Source: Niveispirillum sp943370215 (lineage in GTDB: Bacteria; Pseudomonadota; Alphaproteobacteria; Azospirillales; Azospirillaceae). Taken from it: a stretch of DNA of 64,000 nucleotides. Position numbers and translations under genes: made by a program. Every line of letters begins with the position of its first letter. The stretch's first letter is position 1. The DNA lies in assembly GCA_943370215.1 (NCBI GenBank), contig CALRQC020000009.1, positions 96,425 to 160,424 of the forward strand, read 5' to 3'. Under the pieces are notes generated by a model. That model ran no database searches. It had not been told where the DNA came from and saw nothing but the letters and a program-made list of their open reading frames with translations. Shown here piece after piece: positions 35,240-44,000 of the stretch.

Positions 35240-36414
35240 GACACCCCCATGCAGGGATAGAGTTTTCCACGCTCCTGGTGCAGGTTGATCACCGCTTCAT
35301 CGGAGCCACGAAACAACCCGCTGCCATAGCAAACATTGTCACGGCACAGGAGCATCCCCACCATGTGGATCGGCTGTGCATAATCCGGATCCACAAAATC
35401 GAGTTGCGACAAGTAGGGCTGAAACACCAGATGCCGCCAATCCTTGCGCACCCGCTCGGCCCATGTGTCGGCGCTGCATTGTGACCGCACCAGTGTGCCA
35501 ATACCCCGCCCACCACTGCTGGGCTTGGCGATCCAATCCCCGTCCTGTTGCAACAACCCTTCCGCCTCGGCCGCAGAGCGGGCACAGGTGGAGAAAATCA
35601 GGTGGGGTCGCAATTCTGCATAAAGGTCGACGGGCATCGCATCGCCCATGATGGCAGCGTCGGACAACACGGCCAGCACCCGCTTGTCATGCACCAGGAT
35701 CAAGGTACGGACATCGTTGAAGTAATTTCCCCGTTCCAGCAGATGCTCCAGAACCCCGGGCGGGAGTGACAGAAGTTCGTTGCGGTCCAGTTGCAAGATG
35801 AACTGATCCGGCTGGCACCCCTGGGCATAGAGATCGCCATCGCGCAAGGCCAGCCCCTGGGGTGAAACGGCAACGAAGCCGACCCCAGCCTGTTGTTGCA
35901 GATGGGCCGACAGGTAATCGACCTCTCCACTCGGCTCCTGGCCATGGACCAGGGCCACCGTGCTGCCCTGTGGAAATGGGGCACAAAGATCCCCCCAGAA
36001 ATCGTCATGCCCGCGCGACCAGGCATGACTGACCATCCAGCCGTTGAATGGATAGCGTGCACCGATCTCGCAAATCCGCGCCACGCCATCGCGGGCAAAG
36101 ATCAGATCCGGTCGGTACCAGCCAATATTGTAGGGCTTTGATGCCGCTTGCCGCAGGATCTGTTCCAGGGCAGGCGGCAGCGCATAGATCGCGGCGATCC
36201 GCGGATCGATGAAATAGCGCGCAACCACGGCCCGCACAGCCATATCGATCAATATGCCCAGCCTGCGCATCCGGTCCCGATAGCCATCGGGGAGCAGCAG
36301 CGCGCGACGGGAGCATAAATTGTCGTCCGGCGACAGGCCGGCTATGGGCTGCAGATCCCGCCCCCACCCGGCCTCCCCCGTTTCGACCAATACCGGATGC
36401 AGGGCCTCATGCAT
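35236..36414 (-). CDS. ATP-grasp-like protein, apparently circularly permuted type
   Basis: Protein of about 392 residues. The N-terminal half has YRPDLIFARDGVARICEIGA followed by RYPFNGW. This resembles the metal-binding E-x-N-x-R motif that comes first in circularly permuted ATP-grasp proteins. The ATP-binding lysine and Gly loop appear later (GDWIAKPSSGGRGIGTLVRS), and the C-terminus has YGSGLFRGSDEAVINLHQER. The order of these motifs, reversed compared with a normal ATP-grasp, is the basis of the call. The reaction would be amide or ester ligation. ATG 36414 overlaps the stop of the first operon gene by 8 nt; a TTG at 36423 is also in frame. It overlaps the next gene by 4 nt. Confidence 0.6.
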   Translation of the reverse strand: MHEALHPVLVETGEAGWGRDLQPIAGLSPDDNLCSRRALLLPDGYRDRMRRLGILIDMAVRAVVARYFIDPRIAAIYALPPALEQILRQAASKPYNIGWYRPDLIFARDGVARICEIGARYPFNGWMVSHAWSRGHDDFWGDLCAPFPQGSTVALVHGQEPSGEVDYLSAHLQQQAGVGFVAVSPQGLALRDGDLYAQGCQPDQFILQLDRNELLSLPPGVLEHLLERGNYFNDVRTLILVHDKRVLAVLSDAAIMGDAMPVDLYAELRPHLIFSTCARSAAEAEGLLQQDGDWIAKPSSGGRGIGTLVRSQCSADTWAERVRKDWRHLVFQPYLSQLDFVDPDYAQPIHMVGMLLCRDNVCYGSGLFRGSDEAVINLHQERGKLYPCMGVS

Positions 36415-37213
36415 TATTGTCAAGAACCACGGCCTTCAGCACAGCGGCTTTTCGTTGCATATAGGAACGAACGATGGATGCATGGTCATACTGTGACCAG
36501 TCAACGTTGAATGCCCGTTCAAAATGGGACATTGCGTCCACGGCGTGAAAGAAATGTCGCTTCTCGGTCCCGCCGCAATGAACCTTAATCCAACGCACGG
36601 CCCGATCCAGCTCACGCTCCCCAAAGGAATATGTGTTCCGCAGCCAGTTGGTGAAAAGTGGCAGGATGAATTCTACCTCACCATGCGTATAAATCTCGTG
36701 AACCAAGGTCGTAATCAAAGCCAGGGCCAGATCACCCTCACGCAAGGACATATGGTCCTTCCACTTTTTGAATTCGAGGGCGCTTTTATCAATATAGCCG
36801 GTCTGCAGCCACGCATCATCACCGACAATGCCAGTTGCCATTTCATGAAATAACTGTGAGTGCAAAATCCGGTGTGTGACCGCCAGATCTTCGTCGGTGA
36901 TCCGGTGCAAGCAAGTCAGCGTCTGCAACAGTTCAAGCTTGTCGCCCTGATATTCCTCCCGATACAGCGTCAATGTCAGGCGGTTGCTGATACCGGAAAC
37001 CGTCATGGCGCTGTTGTTGGTCTGCCCCCAACTGGCAAAGAAACGACGAAGATATTCAGGCTCCCTCTCGCGGGATGTAAGCGTGCGAAAGCCATTCTCA
37101 ATCAATGAGAATTCATCCCGAACATTTGAAAATGTTTCCAAAAGGGGCTTCTTCGCGAAAACATCAGGCATTGATTGCAAAACAGGCAAAATTTGCGAAG
37201 CGAGGCCGTCCAT
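36407..37213 (-). CDS. Heme-oxygenase-like putative diiron enzyme, first gene of the six-gene operon
   Basis: Protein of 268 residues, mostly helical, with several histidine/glutamate-rich helices: THRILHSQLFHEMATG, LITTLVHEIYTHGEVEF and KVHCGGTEKRHFFHAVDAM. The spacing H-x5-E-x2-H in the last one resembles the third metal-binding helix of the heme-oxygenase-like diiron oxidase and iron-containing redox enzyme families. Such enzymes perform N-oxygenation, desaturation or C-C cleavage in natural-product pathways. The family call is by pattern only and should be held loosely. ATG 37213 has GGAG and AGGA sites upstream, better than elsewhere in the operon, as expected for a first gene. The promoter must lie in the AT-rich gap beyond 37214. 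Confidence 0.55.
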   Translation of the reverse strand: MDGLASQILPVLQSMPDVFAKKPLLETFSNVRDEFSLIENGFRTLTSREREPEYLRRFFASWGQTNNSAMTVSGISNRLTLTLYREEYQGDKLELLQTLTCLHRITDEDLAVTHRILHSQLFHEMATGIVGDDAWLQTGYIDKSALEFKKWKDHMSLREGDLALALITTLVHEIYTHGEVEFILPLFTNWLRNTYSFGERELDRAVRWIKVHCGGTEKRHFFHAVDAMSHFERAFNVDWSQYDHASIVRSYMQRKAAVLKAVVLDNNA

Positions 37214-37973
37214 ATGTTCCTACTCCACTGGGATTGATTCTATCCAGAGATAATTGTGCAAAATCTGCACCTCTACGACAGGAGTCGGCGCATCGTTATA
37301 CGCACCTATACGAAAGTCAATCATATATAACACGCTATGATGAAAAATTTCATATCCCCTATGGAGGGGCACATCAAATAGGATGTTGTGTAAACACATT
37401 AAATAAAGAGATATCTTTTAAAATTATAAAGAAAGCAGCCAATTTTTCATAAATGAAAGTTATTTCTCCTGTTATTTTTGAATTAAACTCAACATTTAAT
37501 GTACGTATTTAATAAAAAATAATACCCGATTAATATTTATAAGTTCACGTTCATACATTGAAAGGCATTTTATTTATCGGTCAGTTTAATTTGTGAAATA
37601 ATTTCACCTTATAATCATTATTGTGATGGCGTAGGGAGACTGGATCTGATGGATATCCAGCGATTGCAGGCAGAGGAAACACCCCTCTCCATCGAATTTC
37701 GTGGCAATCTGGTTCAAAATATCAAAATTTTCGGCCGGCACAGCCCCCAAAGCAGGAAACTGAAAGAGGTCGGCGGATAGGAAAAGCACTTATATTGCAG
37801 TCACCGCTGATCAGACCCAACGAAACGGGATATAGTGGACAAATCCTGCATTTCGAATGCGTGCATCCAGATCGGTCATCATCACCCAGGCGCCGTCACG
37901 CGGCAGATGGCGTAGGATAATCCCCATTGGGGGAGTTTGCAGACCGGTTCGGGGAGCCGGCGCAGACGCAGAC
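37214..37973. other. AT-rich gap between the two divergent biosynthetic operons; two doubtful short frames
   Basis: The stretch 37290-37620 is strongly AT-rich and separates the minus-strand six-gene operon from the plus-strand siderophore operon, so it should contain the promoter of the former. Two short minus-strand frames occur at 37604-37789 (61 residues, AENFDILNQIATKFDGEG) and 37811-37927 (38 residues, DGAWVMMTDLDARIRNAGF, ending HYIPFRWV). They are in GC-richer DNA and read like protein, but neither has a clear ribosome site or known family. They may be remnants of a decayed gene or small peptides of the operon. Confidence 0.4.
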
Positions 37974-37992
37974 GAAAATAATAATTATTCCT
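37974..37992 (+). promoter_or_regulatory. Candidate Fur box in front of the siderophore operon
   Basis: The sequence GAAAATAATAATTATTCCT matches the classical 19-bp Fur consensus at 13 positions and contains the palindrome AATAATTATT. It lies about 66 nt before the ATG at 38058, the right place for an operator over the promoter. Iron repression of a siderophore operon is the expected logic. Confidence 0.6.
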
Positions 37993-38057
37993 AATAAACT
38001 GTCTGCTGTGTGGCGCGACCCGTGCCCCCGGCGGACCAGTCGAGGAATAATGCCTTG

Positions 38058-41000
38058 ATGGAACAAAGCTTTTACCCCTGGCCCGCCGATATCGCGCAGA
38101 CATATCAGGTAAAAGGGTATTGGCAACCGGAACCGCTGGGCGACCTGTTTCGCACCTGGGCAGCGGCACATCCCGCCCGAACCGCCCTGGTGGATGGGCA
38201 GCAGCGTTACAATTATGCGGCCCTGGACGCCGCGATTGACCGGCGGGCGGCGGGGCTGGCCGATCTGGGTATCGGGGCCGGTGACCGGGTGCTGCTGCAG
38301 TTGCCCAATTCCGCTGCCTTTGTTGTCACCCTGTTCGCCCTGTTCCGGCTGGGTGCCCTGCCGGTAATGGTGATGCCGGCGCAGCGGCTGGCCGATCTGG
38401 CCCCCTTATGCGAACTGGCCCAGCCGGTGGCCCATATCATTCCGGCACGGTTTCTGGGCTTTGATTACCAGCCGTTCGCCCGTGAACTGGCCGACCGCTG
38501 CGCCTGCCTGCGGCATATTCTGGTGGATGGGGAGGGGGTGGCGGGGGACGCTTTGGCCCTGGCAAATGTGGATGCCGATCCCCGGCCCCTGCCCGCCCCG
38601 GATGCGTTCGGGCCGGCCCTGCTGCTGCTGTCCGGCGGCACCACCGGCACGCCCAAGCTGATCCCCCGCACCCATGCCGATTACGCCTATAATGGCATTG
38701 CCTCTGCGGATCTGTGCGGGTTGGGGGCGGAGAGTGTCTATCTGGCCGCATTGCCGGTGGCACATAATTTTCCGCTCTGCTGCCCCGGCATCATCGGCAC
38801 CTTTTCCGTCGGCGGCACCGTGGTCATGGCCCGCACGCCGGGCTTTGATGAGGCATTCCCCCTGATCGAACGGGAGCGGGTGACCATCACCGCCCTGGTG
38901 CCGGCCCTGCTGCCACTATGGATCGGGGCGCGCGATTGGGATCAGACCGACCTGTCCAGCCTGCGCCTGCTGCAAGTGGGCGGGGCCCGGCTGGAGCCGG
39001 AGCTGGCGGCCAAGGTGCAGCCGGTGCTGGGCTGCCGGCTGCAACAGGTGTTCGGCATGGCCGAAGGTCTGCTTTGCTACACCCGTCCGGATGCCCCGGC
39101 AGAGGTGGTGCTGAACAGCCAGGGCCGCCCACTCTGCCCGGATGATGATGTGCGGCTGGTCGATGCCGACGGGCGCGACGTGCCCGACGGGCAGACGGGC
39201 GAATTGCTGGTGCGCGGGCCCTATACCATTCGGGGTTATTACCGGGCGGCGGCGCATAATGCGCGGGTCTTCACGCCCGATGGCTATTACCGCTCCGGCG
39301 ATCTGGCCCGCCGCCGGGCCGATGGCAATCTGGTGGTGGAAGGCCGGGTGAAGGACCAGATCAACCGGGGTGGGGAGAAAATCGCCACGGCGGAGATCGA
39401 ACAGCATCTGCGCCAGCATCCCGGCATCCGTGATGCCACCCTGGTGGCCGTGCCCGATGAACGGCTGGGGGAGCGCAGTTGCGCCTTCATCATTCCCGGC
39501 ACGGACGCGCCCGATCTGGCGGCCCTGCACCGTTTCCTGGGCCAACAGGGGCTGGCCCGGCACAAGCTGCCCGACCAGTTGGAACAGGTGAAAAGCTGGC
39601 CGCTGACCGCCATCGGCAAGATCGACAAAAAACAGCTTGTCGCCCGCGCGCAGGCGGCGGCGACAACAACCCAGCCCGCTGGCACCCGCCGCTATAGCGA
39701 GACGCAACTCAGCATCAGCAGCGACCCGATGGAACTGGCCACGCGCATCGCGGCGTATGAAAAGGCCGATTTCCTGATGGTGTATGAGCGCGACGGCGAA
39801 TGGTCCGTCGCCATCGGTCAGGCGGCCAGTATCAGCGCCGATGCCACGGGCATCACCCTGTCTGGCCTGGGCGGTCCGCGCCACTGGCCGACCACGGATA
39901 TCTGCACCACCCTGCCCCAGGTGGTGGCCAGCCTGTCCCTGCAGGGCTGGCGGCTTTACGGATCGGCGGATTTTGAACTGGCGCGGCAGATCCATGGGTT
40001 GGACCTTGCCGCCGATACCGGTCGGCTGGTTCATCTGGTGGCGCCGCTGGTGGAAATCCGGTTACGGCAAGGCCAGGCCCTGCTGCGCTGCCTGGATGGC
40101 GAGGCCCTGGCGCTGCGTGCCCAGCGGCTGAAGGCGCTGGACGGCCCCAGCTTTGCCGAAGCCGCCAGCGATACGGCCAGCAGGCCGCATGGCAACCGCC
40201 GCCTGTCCGTCCCGGCGGTGGAGACGGCGGATATCATCGGCTATAAGGGCCGGGTGGCCGCCGCCGTGCAGGAAATCCGCGACCGGCATTATCAGAAGGT
40301 GATCCTGTCCCGCCGGGTGCCGGTGGATGCCGCCATCGACCTGACAGCCAGTTACCGGCTGGGCCGGCGGGCCAATAACCCCGCCCGTTCCTTCATCCTG
40401 TTCCGCGACGGGCTGCGCGCCATCGGCTACAGCCCGGAAACGGTGGCGGAAGTCGCCAGCGATGGCTGGGTCAACACCCAGCCGCTGGCCGGCACCCGCG
40501 CCCTGGGGGGCGATGCGGCGGAAGAGGCGGCCTTGCGCGCCGAACTGGTCAGCGACACCAAGGAAATCGCCGAACATGCCGTGTCGGTGAAACTGGCCTG
40601 CGAGGAACTGACGGCAATCTGCGAACCGGGCACGGTGCAGGTGGTGGATTTCATGTCCGTCTGCCGGCGCGGATCGGTGCAGCATCTGGGCTCGCGCGTC
40701 AAAGGCCGACTGGCCGCCGGGCGGCAGGGTTGGGATGCGCTGCGCACCCTGTTCCCCGCCGTCACCGCCTCCGGCATCCCCAAACGCGAAGCGATTGAGG
40801 CGATCGGCCGGCATGAACCGGGGCCGCGCGGGCTTTACAGCGGCTGCGTGCTGGTGGCCGATGCCGACGGGATGCTGGATGCCGCCCTGGTGCTGCGGGC
40901 CCTTTATGAACAGCAGGGACGTGTCTGGCTGCAGGCCGGCGCCGGGCTGGTTTCGCTGTCCACGCCGGAGCGGGAGTTCCGCGAAACCTGCGAAAAACTG

Positions 41001-41069
41001 CACAGCGTCTCCCCCTTCCTGGTCGCTGCGGCGGACGAGGGGGAACGGGCGGAGAGGACACGCGCATAA
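38058..41069 (+). CDS. Fused salicyl-AMP ligase and salicylate synthase (siderophore starter enzyme)
   Basis: Bifunctional protein of 1003 residues. Residues 1 to about 540 form a 2,3-dihydroxybenzoate/salicylate-AMP ligase of the PchD/YbtE type: LLSGGTTGTPK (A3, near 191), YYRSGDLARR, VVEGRVKDQINRGGEKI and GKIDKKQ at the end. Residues about 560-985 form a chorismate-using salicylate synthase of the Irp9/YbtS/MbtI type. This has YQKVILSRRVPV (Lys near 746), ELVSDTKEIAEHAVSVKLA, and WLQAGAGLVSLSTPEREFRE with the Mg-binding glutamates. The first module makes salicyl-AMP for the carrier domain of the NRPS; the second makes the salicylate from chorismate. In characterised pathways these are usually separate proteins. 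ATG 38058 has AGGA upstream. The stop overlaps the NRPS start (TAATG). Confidence 0.92.
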   Translation: MEQSFYPWPADIAQTYQVKGYWQPEPLGDLFRTWAAAHPARTALVDGQQRYNYAALDAAIDRRAAGLADLGIGAGDRVLLQLPNSAAFVVTLFALFRLGALPVMVMPAQRLADLAPLCELAQPVAHIIPARFLGFDYQPFARELADRCACLRHILVDGEGVAGDALALANVDADPRPLPAPDAFGPALLLLSGGTTGTPKLIPRTHADYAYNGIASADLCGLGAESVYLAALPVAHNFPLCCPGIIGTFSVGGTVVMARTPGFDEAFPLIERERVTITALVPALLPLWIGARDWDQTDLSSLRLLQVGGARLEPELAAKVQPVLGCRLQQVFGMAEGLLCYTRPDAPAEVVLNSQGRPLCPDDDVRLVDADGRDVPDGQTGELLVRGPYTIRGYYRAAAHNARVFTPDGYYRSGDLARRRADGNLVVEGRVKDQINRGGEKIATAEIEQHLRQHPGIRDATLVAVPDERLGERSCAFIIPGTDAPDLAALHRFLGQQGLARHKLPDQLEQVKSWPLTAIGKIDKKQLVARAQAAATTTQPAGTRRYSETQLSISSDPMELATRIAAYEKADFLMVYERDGEWSVAIGQAASISADATGITLSGLGGPRHWPTTDICTTLPQVVASLSLQGWRLYGSADFELARQIHGLDLAADTGRLVHLVAPLVEIRLRQGQALLRCLDGEALALRAQRLKALDGPSFAEAASDTASRPHGNRRLSVPAVETADIIGYKGRVAAAVQEIRDRHYQKVILSRRVPVDAAIDLTASYRLGRRANNPARSFILFRDGLRAIGYSPETVAEVASDGWVNTQPLAGTRALGGDAAEEAALRAELVSDTKEIAEHAVSVKLACEELTAICEPGTVQVVDFMSVCRRGSVQHLGSRVKGRLAAGRQGWDALRTLFPAVTASGIPKREAIEAIGRHEPGPRGLYSGCVLVADADGMLDAALVLRALYEQQGRVWLQAGAGLVSLSTPEREFRETCEKLHSVSPFLVAAADEGERAERTRA

Positions 41070-44000
41070 TGCCGGACAACACCAAGATCGGTACCGACAT
41101 CCTGTCGGCTGCCGCCATGCGCGCGTCTGTTCAAGCCTTGTTGCTGGACCCGCAGCATATCCCCGCCGATCAGGCCGACCTGATCGAACTGGGGCTGGAT
41201 TCCCTGCACATCATGCGGCTGATGGCGCAGTGGCGGCAGGCGGGGGCCGATGTCACCTTCGCCCAACTGATCGAAAACCCCACCCTGGCCGCATGGCAGG
41301 AGCTGGTGGCGGGGTGCCGCCTGTCAACGAAGCAGGAGCCGACACCCGCCCCGCCCGCCGCAGCCCCGGATGCGCCGTTCGATCTGACGGACATGCAACA
41401 TGCCTATTGGATCGGCCGGCGCGATGACCAGCCGCTGGGCGGTGTCGGTTGTCATGCCTATCTGGAACTGGATAGGCATGGGGTGGACCCCACCCGGCTG
41501 GGCCGTGCCTGGGACCGGCTGCTGGCAAGCCATGGCATGTTGCGGGCAAGGTTTGATGCGGAGGGGCACCAGCGCGTGGAGGATGCGCCCTGCCCCGCCT
41601 GCCGGTTGATAACGCATGATTGGCGCGGGCTGGATGCAGCGGCCGTCGATATAGCCCTGGCCGATATCCGGGCGCGGCTGTCGCATCGCCGGCTGGATGT
41701 GGCCGCGGGCCATGTTGCGGGGTTGGAACTCTGCCGGCTGCCCGGTGGCGCCACGCGCCTGTGCCTGGATATCGACCTGCTGGTCGCTGACGTGCAGAGC
41801 CTGCGTATCATCCTGCGCGATCTGGCCATGGCCTATCGCGCCGATGCCGACCCGCCGGCCCAAGCCGGCTGGCATTTCGGCACCTATCTGGCGAATGATG
41901 CCATCCGCCGCGCCGATGCGCTGGAAGCGGGCCGGCTTTATTGGGCCGAACGGCTGGCCGATCTGCCGCGTGGCCCTGCCCTGCCGCTGGCCACATCACC
42001 CGCCAGCATCGGCAAACCGCATTTCACCCGCCGCACCCATCTGCTTTCCCCCGCCGCCTGGCAGGGGCTGAAGCGGCTGGCAGGCCAACACCGGCTGACC
42101 CCCGCCATGGTGCTGGCCACCGCCTATGCCGAAACATTGGCGCGGTGGAGCGCCACATCGCAGTTCCTGCTGAACCTGCCGCTGTTCGACCGCGACCTGA
42201 CCGACCCCGCCTGTGCGGAGGTAGTGGCCGATTTCACCAGCCTGCTGCCCTTGCTGGTCGATTGCGGCCAGCCGCTGGGCTTTGCCACCCGCGCCCAGAC
42301 CATCCAGGCCCAGCTTCGCCGGGATCTGGAACATGCGGCCTATCCGGGTGTGCGGGTCTTGCGCGATCTGGCCCGCCAGCGACCGGGGGAGCGGGATTTC
42401 GCCCCCGTGGTCTTCGCCTGCAATCTGGGCCAGCCGCTGTTGACGCCGGCCTGCCAGGAAAGCCTGGGAAGGCTGGGCTGGATGATCTCCCAGACACCGC
42501 AGGTCTGGCTGGATCATCAGGTGTATGAACAGGATGATGGTTTGCTGCTGGCCTGGGACAGTGTGGATGCGCTGTTTCCGCCCGGACTGATCGCGGCCAT
42601 GTTCGGTGCCTATACGGCGCTGATCGACCTGCTGGCCGCCGATCCGGGTGCGTGGGAACGCCCGGTGCCCGACCTGCTGCCAGCCCCCCAGGCCCAAATC
42701 CGGGCGGGGGTGAATGCCACGCAAGTGCCCTTCCGTCCCCGCCCCCTGCATGGCGATTTTTTCCATAACGCCCTGGTGGCCCCGGATCGCCCGGCCTTGC
42801 TGAACGGCCCGGAAAGCCTGACCTATGCCGCCCTGGCCGGGCGGGCCCTGCGGGTGGCCGGATGGCTGCAGGCGCAAGGGCTGGTGGCGGGGGAAGCGGT
42901 GGCCGTCACCCTGCCGCGCGGGGCGGACCAGATTGCCGCCGTCCTGGGCGTGCTGGCGGCGGGTGGCTGTTACGTGCCGGTGGGCATCAACCAGCCCGCC
43001 GCCCGGCAGGCCCGCATCCATGCCACCGCCGGTATAAGGCTGGTGCTGCGGGCGGGGGAGATGGCCGACGCCCTGGCCCACGCGCCGCTGTCAGCCCCAA
43101 TGCCGGTGGCACCGGATGCGGCCGCCTATGTGATTTTCACCTCCGGCTCCACGGGGGAGCCAAAGGGCGTGGAAATCACCCATCGGGCGGCGCTGAACAC
43201 CATTGATGACATCAACCGCCGTGGCGGCGTGGGGCCGGGTGACCGGATGCTGGCCGTCTCCGCCCTGGATTTCGACCTGTCGGTCTATGATATTTTCGGC
43301 TTGCTGGGGGCCGGGGGTGCCCTGGTGCTGCTGGCGGAGGCGGAACGGCGCGATGCCGCACGCTGGCTGCGGCTGATGCGCGATCATGGCGTGACGCTGT
43401 GGAACTCCGTGCCCATCCTGCTGGACATGGCCTTGGTGGCCGCCGCGGCAGAGGGCGAAGGGCTGGGCCTGCGGCTGGCCCTGGTATCCGGCGACTGGGT
43501 GGGGCTGGACCTGCCCGACCGGCTGGCGGCGGCAACCGGCGATGGCTGCCGGCTGCTGGCCCTGGGTGGGGCCACGGAAGCGGCCATCTGGTCCAATCTC
43601 TGGGAGGTGAAGCGCCCCCTGCCGGCGCACTGGACCTCCATCCCCTATGGGGTGCCGCTGGCCAATCAATGCTATCGCGTGGCCGATGCGTTGGGCCGCG
43701 ACTGCCCGGATTGGGTGCCGGGGGAATTGTGGATCGGCGGTGACGGGCTGGCCAGCTTCTATCGTGGCGATCCGGCACTGACAGCGGCCCGCTTTGTCAA
43801 CCATCGGGGGCGTAGCTGGTATCGCACGGGCGATATGGGTCGTTATTGGCCCGATGGCACGCTGGAATTCCTGGGCCGTATCGACCATCAGGTGAAGGTG
43901 CGCGGCCACCGGATTGAGTTGGGGGAGGTGGAGGCCGCGTTGCAGGCGCACCCCCTGGTGCGCCATGCCGTGGCCGCCGCCATCGGCAAGCCACCGGCCC

